Origin: an uncultured Burkholderiales bacterium
Lineage (GTDB): Bacteria > Pseudomonadota > Gammaproteobacteria > Burkholderiales > Burkholderiaceae_C
Length of the DNA: 40,036 nucleotides
Assembly (NCBI GenBank): GCA_903842945.1
Contig: CAIMNS010000092.1
Span: forward strand, 1-40,036
Direction of reading: 5' to 3'
Shown: positions 25,748-34,173 of the stretch, in pieces
Layout of the letters: the number at the start of each line of letters is the position of its first letter
How positions within the stretch are numbered: the stretch's first letter is position 1
Notes under the pieces: model-generated
Databases searched by the model: none
Seen by the model: the letters and a program-made list of their open reading frames with translations, nothing else
Told to the model about the DNA's origin: nothing
Program-made: the position numbers and the translations under genes

Positions 25748-26945
25748 GATTTTTTCTGTTCGCCTTTTATCTTTTGGATATATTTTTATTTTATGCTCAT
25801 TGCTGTCTTGCTCACACGATAAAAGTCCCGCTCGGTTGGAACAGGGTTCTTCGGACAATCCACGCTCTTCCTTCAAGCCAATTTCCGATGAACCCAAGGT
25901 CTCTAACAGCTCCCTTACAGAGACCACTTCGTTCATTTTAAATTTTCCATCCAAAAGTCGTTTTCGCAGCATTCCTTGGCGTGACTTACCCGGTTTTAAC
26001 GAGACACCGACTTCAGCTTTGTGGTCCGCTTTATTGGATCATTGTGAGAAACCACATCCAATTTGGAGTTTTTCATGTTCACAAATGCGCCCTTTGTCTT
26101 TATCAGATGATCAGGAGCAACGCATTTGGATCCTGACACAGCTGCAAGCTTTCAGCGTAGAGACTTCTGATGGCGAAGACAACGGTCTGTTGACCAGTTA
26201 TTACGAGCCGGTTTTCAAGGCCTCACTGAGCCAGCGTGATTCTTTCAATTACCCTATTTACGCTCCACCACCCAGTCTAGTTGCTTCAAAAAAATTAGGC
26301 CAGGCTTGGTTCAGTAGAAAAGAAATTGAAACATCTCCCCTGTTACAAAAAGAACTTCAAAGCCAAATCATTGCTTGGCTTGAAGACCCGCTTGAAGTCA
26401 TGATTTTGCATGTTCAGGGATCCGCTCGACTCCAAATCGAAAGTCCGAATGCCCAAGCCCTTGAATACCGAGTTGGCTTTGCTGCTTCTAATGATTTACC
26501 CTATCAAAGCATGGCCAAATGGATGCTCGATCAAGGATTGACCAAAGACGCATCTTGGGCGGGTATCAAAAGCGCCCTGCAAACAAATCCTGATAAAGAA
26601 AAAGACGCCTACTGGAGCAATCCAAGGTACATCTTTTTCACTCTTTCACCTTTAAACGACACCTCCAAAGGACCCAAAGGATCTTGGGGAAAGCCACTCA
26701 AGGCGCATCTTTCAATCGCAGTTGATCCTAAAAGTATTCCTCTTGGACTTCCTCTTTGGCTTTCAAGCGAAGGAAGCACACGGTTTCAACAACTTGTCTT
26801 GAGTGAAGACACTGGAAACGCCATCAACGGTTCGGTCCGGGCCGATTATTTTGCCGGAACAGGTGCCCAGGCTGGTGAATTTGCAAACAAAATCAAACAG
26901 AATCTGAAACTTTGGGTCCTTTTGCCCAGAAATGCCACGCCATAA
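25746..26945 (+). CDS. mltA: Membrane-bound lytic murein transglycosylase A
   Basis: MltA cleaves peptidoglycan glycan strands to 1,6-anhydro products at the outer membrane. From the ATG at 25746 it has 399 aa; an earlier ATG at 25722 adds eight residues. The lipoprotein signal ends LLSC (Cys near 22). The MltA domain shows LLTSYYEPVFKASLSQRD, MILHVQGSARLQ and YWSNPRYIFFTL. The 3D domain shows HLSIAVDPKSIPLGLPLWL and SEDTGNAINGSVRADYFAGTGAQAGEFA, with the conserved Asp residues. No ribosome site is obvious. It precedes yajC by 171 bp with a weak terminator between. Confidence 0.93.
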   Translation: MIFSVRLLSFGYIFILCSLLSCSHDKSPARLEQGSSDNPRSSFKPISDEPKVSNSSLTETTSFILNFPSKSRFRSIPWRDLPGFNETPTSALWSALLDHCEKPHPIWSFSCSQMRPLSLSDDQEQRIWILTQLQAFSVETSDGEDNGLLTSYYEPVFKASLSQRDSFNYPIYAPPPSLVASKKLGQAWFSRKEIETSPLLQKELQSQIIAWLEDPLEVMILHVQGSARLQIESPNAQALEYRVGFAASNDLPYQSMAKWMLDQGLTKDASWAGIKSALQTNPDKEKDAYWSNPRYIFFTLSPLNDTSKGPKGSWGKPLKAHLSIAVDPKSIPLGLPLWLSSEGSTRFQQLVLSEDTGNAINGSVRADYFAGTGAQAGEFANKIKQNLKLWVLLPRNATP

Positions 26946-27010
26946 TCAAACGACGATCTGCTCAATTGTTTTCATTTTCTAGCCTACTCACGCTTACAAT
27001 CTATGATCTC

Positions 27011-27030
27011 AAGATTCATTGATCTTTTTT
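27011..27030 (+). terminator. Weak candidate terminator after mltA
   Basis: AAGAT / ATCTT (6 nt loop) is followed by a T-run, between mltA and yajC. The stem is short and AT-rich, so it may not work. Confidence 0.3.
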
Positions 27031-27116
27031 CTACTTTTTTATTGAAGTCAAGCTTTCCCGCTTTGATTATCCAGCTTTAAAAAATTTGAGTTTTTCTGTT
27101 ACTTTAGGAGACCCAC

Positions 27117-27455
27117 TTGTTTATTTCTTCAGCTTACGCACAATCTGCACCCGCTGCCTTAGGCGGCTCTGACTTGTCCTCTTCTCTGACCGGCATGCTG
27201 CCTTTGCTTTTGATGTTTGTGGTTTTGTATTTCGTCATGATTCGCCCGCAAATGAAACGTCAAAAAGAACACAAAACAATGATTGACGCTCTTGGTAAGG
27301 GTGACGAGGTCAGCACAGCGGGCGGCTTTGTTGGCCGAATTACCTTGCTTGAAGACAATTACGTCAGATTGGAAATCTCTAAGGGTGTTGAAATTCAATT
27401 GCAACGCTCGGCTATTTCACAAGTGATGCCCAAAGGCACGCTCAAATCCGTTTAA
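27117..27455 (+). CDS. yajC: Sec translocon accessory protein YajC
   Basis: YajC associates with SecD-SecF in the inner membrane. The 112 aa protein has one membrane helix (LTGMLPLLLMFVVLYFVMIRPQMKRQKEH) followed by the conserved cytoplasmic part IDALGKGDEVSTAGGFVGRITLLEDNYVRLEISKGVEIQLQRSAISQV. The start is TTG at 27117, supported by TAGGAG about 7 nt upstream. It heads yajC-secD-secF. The queA and tgt genes that often precede yajC are absent; mltA lies there instead. Confidence 0.96.
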   Translation: MFISSAYAQSAPAALGGSDLSSSLTGMLPLLLMFVVLYFVMIRPQMKRQKEHKTMIDALGKGDEVSTAGGFVGRITLLEDNYVRLEISKGVEIQLQRSAISQVMPKGTLKSV

Positions 27456-27508
27456 AGCCTTCAAGTCTTTACTTCATTCCTTCGATTTGCCACAGGCACG
27501 GATTTGAG
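27441..27508. repeat. Inverted repeat spanning yajC end and yajC-secD gap
   Basis: CTCAAATCCGT (27441-27451) and ACGGATTTGAG (27498-27508) are perfect 11 bp complements. The left arm lies in the last yajC codons just before its stop. The 46 nt between would form a long loop in the mRNA. Both arms are near a GGCACG motif. Possible roles are mRNA processing or modulation of secD expression. Confidence 0.5.
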
Positions 27509-27555
27509 TTTGATGTCGGCGTATTGCTTTCTTTAGTTTCCCCACTGGAATTTCA

Positions 27556-29445
27556 ATGAATCGTTACTCAATATGGAAGTACCTGACCATCGTTTGCGCT
27601 TTGCTGGTGGGAGGCCTCTACACTTTGCCAAACTTTTTTGGCGAGTCCCCAGCAGTACAAATATCCAGTGCCAAATCTGGCCAAAAACTTAGCTCTGACA
27701 TCCAGACTCAAGTTGAGGCTGTTTTAAAGAGCATCTCTATCGTCCCTATTGCCAGTACTTTTGAGCCTGGTAATTTTAAAATTCGATTCAACTCCAGCGA
27801 TGAACAATTAAAGGCCAAAGATGCTTTGCAATTGGCTTTGAACCCCAACCCTTCGAGCCAGCGCTTTGTTGTCGCGCTCAATTTGGTTTCCAGATCTCCT
27901 GCATGGCTCTCTCTTTTCCATGCATCCCCCATGTATCTGGGTTTGGACTTAAGGGGTGGCGTCCATTTCATGCTTCAAGTCGACATGTTGGCGGCGGTGA
28001 CCAAAAAGGCCGATTCCATCGCGGGCGATCTAAGAACGCAATTGAGGGAGAAAAATCTTCGTCACTCCGGTATCAACAGAATTGATCAAGGCATTGACAT
28101 CCTTTTTAGAGATGCCGCGACCTTGCTTTCAGCCAAAACCCTGGTTCTAGACCAATGGCCTGACATCGATACAGCTGAAAGAAGCCAAGGCAGTGAGTTT
28201 GTTTTATCTTTGAATCTCAAACCAGAAGCGGCAAGAAAAGTACAGCAACAAGCTTTAAAACAAAATATCACCACTCTACATAACCGCATCAATGAGCTAG
28301 GTGTTGCAGAACCCATCATTCAACAGCAGGGTCTAGACCGAATCGTTGTGCAACTTCCTGGGGTGCAAGACACGGCCAAGGCCAAAGACATACTGGGAAG
28401 AACGGCCACCCTTGAAATTCGCATGGTCGATGATTCCAGCGATGCTCGCGCAGCAGAGCTCAGTTCATCAGCCATGGTTCCTTTTGGTGATGAACGGTTT
28501 TTGGAGCGAACCGGACAAGCGGTGGTTGTAAAAAAACAAGTTTTACTCACCGGTGAAAACCTAACGGATGCGCAACCAGGATTTGACAATCAAACCCAAG
28601 AGGCCGCCGTACACCTGACACTTGACGCCAAAGGGGCTCGTATTTTCCGTGATGTAACGCGTGACAATGTGGGTAAGCGAATGGCCATCTTGCTTTTCGA
28701 AAAGGGCAAGGGTGAAGTCGTCACAGCGCCGGTCATCAGATCTGAGATTGGCGGTGGTCGGGTTCAAATTTCTGGTCGCATGAACACCGTTGAAGCCAAT
28801 GACGTCGCCCTATTGCTGCGGGCGGGCTCATTGGCCGCTCCCATGGAGATCATTGAAGAGCGGACCATTGGACCGAGTCTGGGCGCTGAAAACATTGAAA
28901 AAGGTTTTAACAGCGTGACCTGGGGCTTTGTGGGGGTTGCGGCCTTCATGATGATTTATTACATGTTGTTTGGACTTTTCTCTAGTATCGCCTTGGCTGT
29001 CAATTTGCTCTTGTTGGTGGCCCTGTTGTCCATGTTGCAAGCCACCTTGACCTTGCCTGGTATGGCAGCCATGGCCTTGGTGCTTGGTATGGCCATTGAT
29101 GCAAATGTATTGATCAACGAGCGTGTCCGTGAGGAATTGCGCATAGGGGCCTCACCTCAAGCGGCCATCCATGCTGGCTATGACAAGGCATGGGCCACCA
29201 TTTTGGACTCCAACGTCACCACATTGATTGCTGGTTTGGCACTCTTGGCTTTTGGATCCGGTCCCGTTCGAGGCTTTGCCGTGGTTCATTGCTTAGGCAT
29301 TTTGACCAGTATGTTCTCATCTGTGTTTTTCTCTAGAGGTCTGGTGAACATTTGGTACGGTCGTCAAAAAAGACTTCACGCCGTCTCCATTGGAACCGTT
29401 TGGCGCAATGACTCGAGTGATCCAAAACTCAACCCCGATCAATAA
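27556..29445 (+). CDS. secD: Protein translocase subunit SecD
   Basis: SecD uses the proton gradient to help pull proteins through SecYEG. The 629 aa length is normal. Seen are the N-terminal helix (IWKYLTIVCALLVGGLYTLPN), the diagnostic YLGLDLRGGVHFMLQVD, the P1 region with NRINELGVAEPIIQQQGLDRIVVQLPG, the helical GRVQISGRM segment, and a C-terminal five-helix domain with MALVLGMAIDANVLINERVREELRIG (D and R conserved). It follows yajC by 100 bp and precedes secF by 17 bp. Confidence 0.98.
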   Translation: MNRYSIWKYLTIVCALLVGGLYTLPNFFGESPAVQISSAKSGQKLSSDIQTQVEAVLKSISIVPIASTFEPGNFKIRFNSSDEQLKAKDALQLALNPNPSSQRFVVALNLVSRSPAWLSLFHASPMYLGLDLRGGVHFMLQVDMLAAVTKKADSIAGDLRTQLREKNLRHSGINRIDQGIDILFRDAATLLSAKTLVLDQWPDIDTAERSQGSEFVLSLNLKPEAARKVQQQALKQNITTLHNRINELGVAEPIIQQQGLDRIVVQLPGVQDTAKAKDILGRTATLEIRMVDDSSDARAAELSSSAMVPFGDERFLERTGQAVVVKKQVLLTGENLTDAQPGFDNQTQEAAVHLTLDAKGARIFRDVTRDNVGKRMAILLFEKGKGEVVTAPVIRSEIGGGRVQISGRMNTVEANDVALLLRAGSLAAPMEIIEERTIGPSLGAENIEKGFNSVTWGFVGVAAFMMIYYMLFGLFSSIALAVNLLLLVALLSMLQATLTLPGMAAMALVLGMAIDANVLINERVREELRIGASPQAAIHAGYDKAWATILDSNVTTLIAGLALLAFGSGPVRGFAVVHCLGILTSMFSSVFFSRGLVNIWYGRQKRLHAVSIGTVWRNDSSDPKLNPDQ

Positions 29446-29462
29446 TCAAAAGGTTCGTCATC

Positions 29463-30413
29463 ATGGAATTTTTTAGAATAAGAAAAGACATCCCTTTCAT
29501 GCGTCATGCATTGGCCTTTAATTTGATCTCTTTCCTCACTTTCGTCTTGGCCGTTTTTTTCCTCTTTAGCAATGGCTTGAATCTGTCTGTGGAATTCACT
29601 GGCGGCACATTGATGGAGGTGAGCTATCCCCACCCTGTTGATATCAATCAAGCGAGAAGTAAGATTGAAGCCTTGGGCTTTAAAGATGTGCAAGTTCAAA
29701 ATTTTGGTACTTCAAGAGATATTCTCATTCGTTTGCCCGCCAGCAAAGGCGACAGCGCCGCCAGTCAAAATGAGCGCGTTATTGCCGCTCTTCGACAAGC
29801 AGACGCAGGCGCGGAACTAAGAAGAACCGAATTTGTGGGTCCTCAGGTGGGCGATGAGTTGGCCATTGACGGCCTAAAAGCCCTAGGATTTGTTGTCATT
29901 GGCATCATGCTTTACTTGGCCATTCGCTTCGAATGGAAATTTTCTGTAGCCGCCATTGTGGCCAACTTGCATGACGTCATCATCATTTTAGGCTTCTTTG
30001 CCTTTTTCCAATGGGAGTTTTCTCTTCCAGTGCTGGCAGCTGTACTGGCAGTTTTAGGCTATTCGGTGAACGAGTCGGTCGTTATTTTTGATCGTATCCG
30101 TGAAAATTTTCGCCGTTATCGAAAAATGAACACCACCGAAATCATCGACAACGCCATCACTTCCACGATGAGCAGGACCATCATCACTCACGGTTGCACT
30201 CAACTCATGGTCCTGTCCATGCTTTTGTTTGGAGGACCCACCCTGCATTATTTTGCCTTGGCGCTGACCATTGGCATCCTTTTTGGAATTTACTCCTCGG
30301 TCTTTGTTGCTGCAGCGATTGCAATGTGGCTGGGCATTCAACGAGAGGATCTGATGAAACCCGGTAAAAATGACACAAACCCTGACGACCCCAATTCAGG
30401 AGCCGTCGTTTAA
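29463..30413 (+). CDS. secF: Protein translocase subunit SecF
   Basis: SecF pairs with SecD. The protein has 316 aa and six membrane segments. The first loop shows LSVEFTGGTLMEV, the periplasmic part VGPQVGDELAIDGLKAL, and the conserved NESVVIFDRIRENFRRYRKM and SRTIITHGCTQLMVLSML in the membrane domain. It ends the yajC-secD-secF operon. A short AGCC/GGCT hairpin with T-run lies at its stop, probably insufficient as terminator. It converges on smg. Confidence 0.98.
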   Translation: MEFFRIRKDIPFMRHALAFNLISFLTFVLAVFFLFSNGLNLSVEFTGGTLMEVSYPHPVDINQARSKIEALGFKDVQVQNFGTSRDILIRLPASKGDSAASQNERVIAALRQADAGAELRRTEFVGPQVGDELAIDGLKALGFVVIGIMLYLAIRFEWKFSVAAIVANLHDVIIILGFFAFFQWEFSLPVLAAVLAVLGYSVNESVVIFDRIRENFRRYRKMNTTEIIDNAITSTMSRTIITHGCTQLMVLSMLLFGGPTLHYFALALTIGILFGIYSSVFVAAAIAMWLGIQREDLMKPGKNDTNPDDPNSGAVV

Positions 30414-30432
30414 GGCTTTTTTGTGCTTGGGC

Positions 30433-30927
30433 TTAGTGTGCAATGCGGTCCGTATCATCGCACAACTCATCCAGAATCAAAGCGTCTGGCTCCAAGCCAA
30501 CACTCCAGTAAACCATCAACACAATAATCTTTAAATCATCAATGCTCACCGGTCTGCCTGGTACAGCCATCGCACGATCAACCACAATTTCCCTCATGTG
30601 TGGCGGGAGCACTTGAGCAGACTCTAAAAAGCTTACAAAGCCCAAGCTATCTGAGCCTAAGTGATCCTGTTCTGCGATTGAATAGACCCGCAAACTGTTG
30701 CTTGACTGCTCTCTAGATGTGGGAGCTTGTTGCGGTTGGTGTTGGTTGATATCGATCAACTCGGTTCGCGAAGAGGCCAAACTCAAACCCGCAAGCCATT
30801 GAAGTGCCTGCTCAATTTCATCTGCATCGAACCCTACTGCATTCAACTTTCGGCTTAGGTGTTCAAGTTCTGGGCAGGCATCTCCACGCCAGTAATTTTC
30901 GTAGACATATACGAGTACTTCAAACAT
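30433..30927 (-). CDS. smg: Smg protein (DUF494)
   Basis: This 164 aa member of DUF494 starts MFEVLVYVYENYWRGDACPELEHLSRKLNAVGFDADEIEQALQWL, the family signature. LVYWSVGLEPDALILDELCDDTDRIAH closes it. The role is unknown. In E. coli and many Burkholderiales it lies behind dprA, divergent from def-fmt. Here it faces def-fmt directly and dprA is missing. Its end lies 19 bp from the secF stop. Confidence 0.92.
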   Translation of the reverse strand: MFEVLVYVYENYWRGDACPELEHLSRKLNAVGFDADEIEQALQWLAGLSLASSRTELIDINQHQPQQAPTSREQSSNSLRVYSIAEQDHLGSDSLGFVSFLESAQVLPPHMREIVVDRAMAVPGRPVSIDDLKIIVLMVYWSVGLEPDALILDELCDDTDRIAH

Positions 30928-31059
30928 GTTCTCAATATACCTCTTTTATTGATCCCCAACACCTTTTAGAATTTGTTCAAATTCTTAAAAGGACGACCCT
31001 ATTTTGCACCATTTTTTTCATTTTTTGAATTTTTTTCAAAAACCGAGGACAATATAGTT

Positions 31060-31572
31060 ATGGCTCTATTACCCATACTTTCTTACCCCGATCCCAGACT
31101 CCATACGGTCGCACGGCCCATCTCAGACATTGGTGAGCACCATCAACTTCTGATTCAAGATATGTTTGAAACGATGTACGAGTCCAAAGGCATCGGGCTT
31201 GCTGCAACTCAAGTGAATCACCACGAGCGTTTGATCGTGATGGATGTCTCAGAAGACGCATCTAAACCATTGATTTTGATCAATCCTCGAGTTATCTGGT
31301 TGAGTCCTGAGCGTGCGACATCCGAGGAAGGCTGTTTATCAGTTCCAGGTTTTTATGACGGCGTTGAGCGGGCCAAGGAAATTTCCGTCGAGTTCTTAAA
31401 CGAGAAGGGGCAACAGCAGTCTTTGCTTGCACAAGATCTCTTGGCCATTTGTATTCAACATGAAATGGACCATCTTGAGGGCAAAGTTTTTGTTGAGTAT
31501 TTGTCATTCTTAAAACGCAATCGCATCAAGACAAAACTTCTCAAGGCCCAAAGAGAACTCGAGCGCTCCTGA
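31060..31572 (+). CDS. def: Peptide deformylase
   Basis: Def removes the formyl group from the N-terminal methionine of new proteins. From the ATG at 31060 it has 170 aa; GAGGA lies about 10 nt upstream. An open frame reaching back to 30973 is T-rich noise. The three motifs are GIGLAATQV (about 45-52), EEGCLSVPG (metal ligand Cys92) and QHEMDHLEGK (His134, His138, catalytic Glu135). It lies 2 bp before fmt. Confidence 0.97.
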   Translation: MALLPILSYPDPRLHTVARPISDIGEHHQLLIQDMFETMYESKGIGLAATQVNHHERLIVMDVSEDASKPLILINPRVIWLSPERATSEEGCLSVPGFYDGVERAKEISVEFLNEKGQQQSLLAQDLLAICIQHEMDHLEGKVFVEYLSFLKRNRIKTKLLKAQRELERS

Positions 31573-31574
31573 TC

Positions 31575-32537
31575 ATGCGGCTTATTTTTGCAGGGACTCC
31601 GGAGTTTGCCAAAATCGCCCTAGAACGTCTTTATGAGTCTGGGCATGAAATCGCTTTGGTTTTGACCCAACCCGATCGACCTGCAGGTAGGGGACTTCAA
31701 TTGCAGGCTTCTAGCGTCAAGGCATTCGCTTTGGAAAAGTCCCTCCCTCTTCTTCAAGTCAACAGTCTCAAGTTGGATGGTAAATACCCCGATCAAGCCC
31801 AACAAGCCCAAGGCATGATTTCTAGGGTCAACGCGGATTTGATGGTTGTTGCAGCTTATGGATTGATCCTACCGCGTTGGACACTTGAGGCAAGCCCGCT
31901 TGGATGCCTCAATATCCATGCCTCTTTGCTGCCTCAATGGCGAGGTGCTGCACCCATTCATCGGGCCATCATGGCAGGAGACTCGCAAAGTGGCATTTGC
32001 ATCATGCAAATGGATGAAGGACTCGATACTGGCGACTTGCTTCTTTGTGAAAGCATTTCAATTGATCCTCTGGAGACGACGGGCTCTTTGCACGATCGAC
32101 TCGCCACCCTCGGTGCAGACCTGATCACAAAGGCACTTGACCAGTTGAGCCATCTAAAAGCCACCCCGCAAGACCCTCTTGGGGCAACTTACGCACACAA
32201 AATCAGCAAGGAAGAGTCGCGACTGGATTGGAACAACTCCTCTCACCTCCTTCAGCGTCAAATCCTTGGGCTCAACCCCGCTCCAGGCGCCTTCACCATG
32301 TTGAACCAAGAAACTTACAAAGTTTGGCATGCCCACGTCACTTCAACGCCTTCAAATTCCTTGGCTTCAAGTTTTCAATACGGCCACATCCTTGGCGTTT
32401 CACACGATGGCATCGACGTCCATTGTTGTGATGGCGTGCTCCGAATCACGCAACTTCAAAAAGCTGGTCACAAAAAAATGCCCCTTTCTGAACTGCTCAA
32501 AGGCCATGTGATTCAAATCGGCAACTGTTTTTCTTAA
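31575..32537 (+). CDS. fmt: Methionyl-tRNA formyltransferase
   Basis: Fmt formylates initiator Met-tRNA with 10-formyltetrahydrofolate. Its 320 aa is normal. The N-terminal domain begins MRLIFAGTPEFAKIALERLYESGHE and has TQPDRPAGRGLQLQ and the catalytic-site segment LNIHASLLPQWRGAAPIHRAIMAGD. MQMDEGLDTGDLLL follows. The C-terminal OB domain has LDWNNSSHLLQRQILGLNPAPGAFT. It is coupled to def (2 bp gap). No rsmB or htpX follows; a 380 bp gap leads to pgk. Confidence 0.98.
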   Translation: MRLIFAGTPEFAKIALERLYESGHEIALVLTQPDRPAGRGLQLQASSVKAFALEKSLPLLQVNSLKLDGKYPDQAQQAQGMISRVNADLMVVAAYGLILPRWTLEASPLGCLNIHASLLPQWRGAAPIHRAIMAGDSQSGICIMQMDEGLDTGDLLLCESISIDPLETTGSLHDRLATLGADLITKALDQLSHLKATPQDPLGATYAHKISKEESRLDWNNSSHLLQRQILGLNPAPGAFTMLNQETYKVWHAHVTSTPSNSLASSFQYGHILGVSHDGIDVHCCDGVLRITQLQKAGHKKMPLSELLKGHVIQIGNCFS

Positions 32538-32917
32538 GACGCCAAGCTCATTTTTTGGCAGTACTCCTCTTAAGCATCCACGAAGGGGTTGTTGCCTGCG
32601 ACGCCCTACAAGCTCTTTACGGCGACCTTCATGGGACAAACCCCAAAGATGGAACCTTCAGCGGTGCTGTGGCGCTTTTACCCCTGTAAAAACCACGCCA
32701 AAGCCATGCATGCCATCCTCATCAAGTCAAACCCCGCCTTTTGAGACTCGATGACTATCGACGGCGTATATCGACCTTGACCTGTCAATACGGGTTGGCC
32801 GCAGGCATTGCTTTATATGACACTTTGAAGAAGGTTAAAATCTTCTGTTCAGATTCCCTCTGATTTGCGTGAAGACTTCTTCACTGCTTCAACTTTTTCT
32901 TCTTGTTTTGCTGACCT
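32538..32917. other. 380 bp intergenic stretch upstream of pgk
   Basis: No convincing gene is seen. Short open frames (about 37-50 codons) lack family resemblance and clear ribosome sites. It holds a candidate pgk control segment: a -10-like TAAAAT at 32836-32841 inside GGTTAAAATCTT, an AGAAG/CTTCT dyad at 32829-32846, and a GTGAAGA/TCTTCAC dyad at 32869-32884. The first 200 bp are unexplained and may be gene debris. Confidence 0.5.
32869..32884. promoter_or_regulatory. Inverted repeat upstream of pgk, candidate operator
   Basis: GTGAAGA and TCTTCAC are perfect 7 bp arms separated by 2 bp, 33 bp before the pgk ATG. A weaker GAAG/CTTC dyad is centred 39 bp upstream. A control site for pgk is inferred. 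Confidence 0.4.
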
Positions 32918-34114
32918 ATGAACTTTCTACGCTTTACTGAACTTTGTCAAAAAGGGCTTGTCAAAGGTCAACGTGTTTTCATCCGTGCGGATTTAAATGT
33001 CCCACAAGATGACCATGGAGACATCACAGATGACACCCGCATTCGCGCTTCATTGCCTTGCATACAATTGGCCTTGGATGCTGGCGCTGCGGTCATGGTC
33101 ACGAGCCACTTGGGACGTCCTCAAGAGGGCCTTTGGACACCAAGGGATTCCCTCTCACCCGTGGCAAAAAGACTGACCGAACTGCTTCATCGCCCTGTTG
33201 CCTTGGTCAAAGATTGGATCGAGGGCGTTCAGTTGAACAAGGGCGAGATCGTTTTGCTTGAAAACTGCCGCTTCAACATTGGCGAAAAGGCCAACGATGC
33301 CGCTCTTTCCATCAAAATGGCCCAACTCTGCGATATCTATGTACACGATGCTTTTGGTACAGCACACCGCGCAGAATGCAGCACTTATGGCATTGCTCAA
33401 TATGCCAACATCGCTTGTGCAGGCCCTTTACTTGCCGCTGAAATTAAAGCGATTTCAAAGGCCTTTACCTCACCACAAAGGCCCCTTGCCGCAATCGTTG
33501 CAGGCTCTAAAGTCTCTACAAAGTTGACCATCCTCAAGTCCTTGTCCTCCAAGGTCGATCAATTGATCGTGGGTGGCGGCATTGCCAACACCTTCATGAT
33601 GGCCAGTGGCCTACCTATTGGAAAAAGCTTGTGTGAGCCCGACTTGTTGGACGAAGCCAAACAAGTGATGCGAGACATGAAAGAGCGAGGTGCTGACGTG
33701 CCTTTACCAAGCGACGTGGTCGTTGCCACCTCTTTTTCCCCTGAAGCCAAGGCCATCATCAAAGAGGCGAAAGATGTAAAACCCGATGAGCTGATTTTAG
33801 ATATTGGCCCGCAAAGTACGGCCCACTTGTCCGCACAACTTTTAAAAGCCGGCACCATCGTTTGGAACGGCCCTGTTGGTGTCTTTGAGTTCGAACCCTT
33901 TTCCCACGGCACTCAAGGCGTTGCACAAGCCATTGCGACATCCAAGGCGTTCAGTTTGGCTGGAGGGGGAGACACCTTGGCCGCCATTTCTAAATACGGG
34001 CTGACCGACCAAATAGACTACATATCGACCGGTGGAGGCGCCTTTTTAGAGGTCTTAGAGGGCAAGACCCTTCCTGCTTTTGAAATCTTATCAAAGCGAG
34101 CACAGAACACTTGA
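32918..34114 (+). CDS. pgk: Phosphoglycerate kinase
   Basis: Pgk interconverts 1,3-bisphosphoglycerate and 3-phosphoglycerate with ATP production in glycolysis and gluconeogenesis. Length is 398 aa. The start region [100 protein letters not shown] and [16 protein letters not shown] are the family landmarks. In related genomes pgk, pyk and fba are close; here a reversed desaturase gene separates pgk from pyk. Confidence 0.98.
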   Translation: MNFLRFTELCQKGLVKGQRVFIRADLNVPQDDHGDITDDTRIRASLPCIQLALDAGAAVMVTSHLGRPQEGLWTPRDSLSPVAKRLTELLHRPVALVKDWIEGVQLNKGEIVLLENCRFNIGEKANDAALSIKMAQLCDIYVHDAFGTAHRAECSTYGIAQYANIACAGPLLAAEIKAISKAFTSPQRPLAAIVAGSKVSTKLTILKSLSSKVDQLIVGGGIANTFMMASGLPIGKSLCEPDLLDEAKQVMRDMKERGADVPLPSDVVVATSFSPEAKAIIKEAKDVKPDELILDIGPQSTAHLSAQLLKAGTIVWNGPVGVFEFEPFSHGTQGVAQAIATSKAFSLAGGGDTLAAISKYGLTDQIDYISTGGGAFLEVLEGKTLPAFEILSKRAQNT

Positions 34115-34173
34115 AAGCTAAAAAACGCCGATCACAAGGCCAGGGCCGGCCTACCCGAACACTTTGAAAGGGT

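Noticed and set aside
30973-31059. 29-codon N-terminal extension of peptide deformylase
   Set aside because: It is translated from a T-rich promoter region, and the ATG at 31060 matches the family start.
32640-32755. 37-codon frame between fmt and pgk
   Set aside because: No family resemblance, no clear ribosome site; kept only as part of the unexplained gap.
34115-34173. Terminator between pgk and the desaturase (AGGCC/GGCCT)
   Set aside because: Stem is only 5 bp and has no T-run on either strand.
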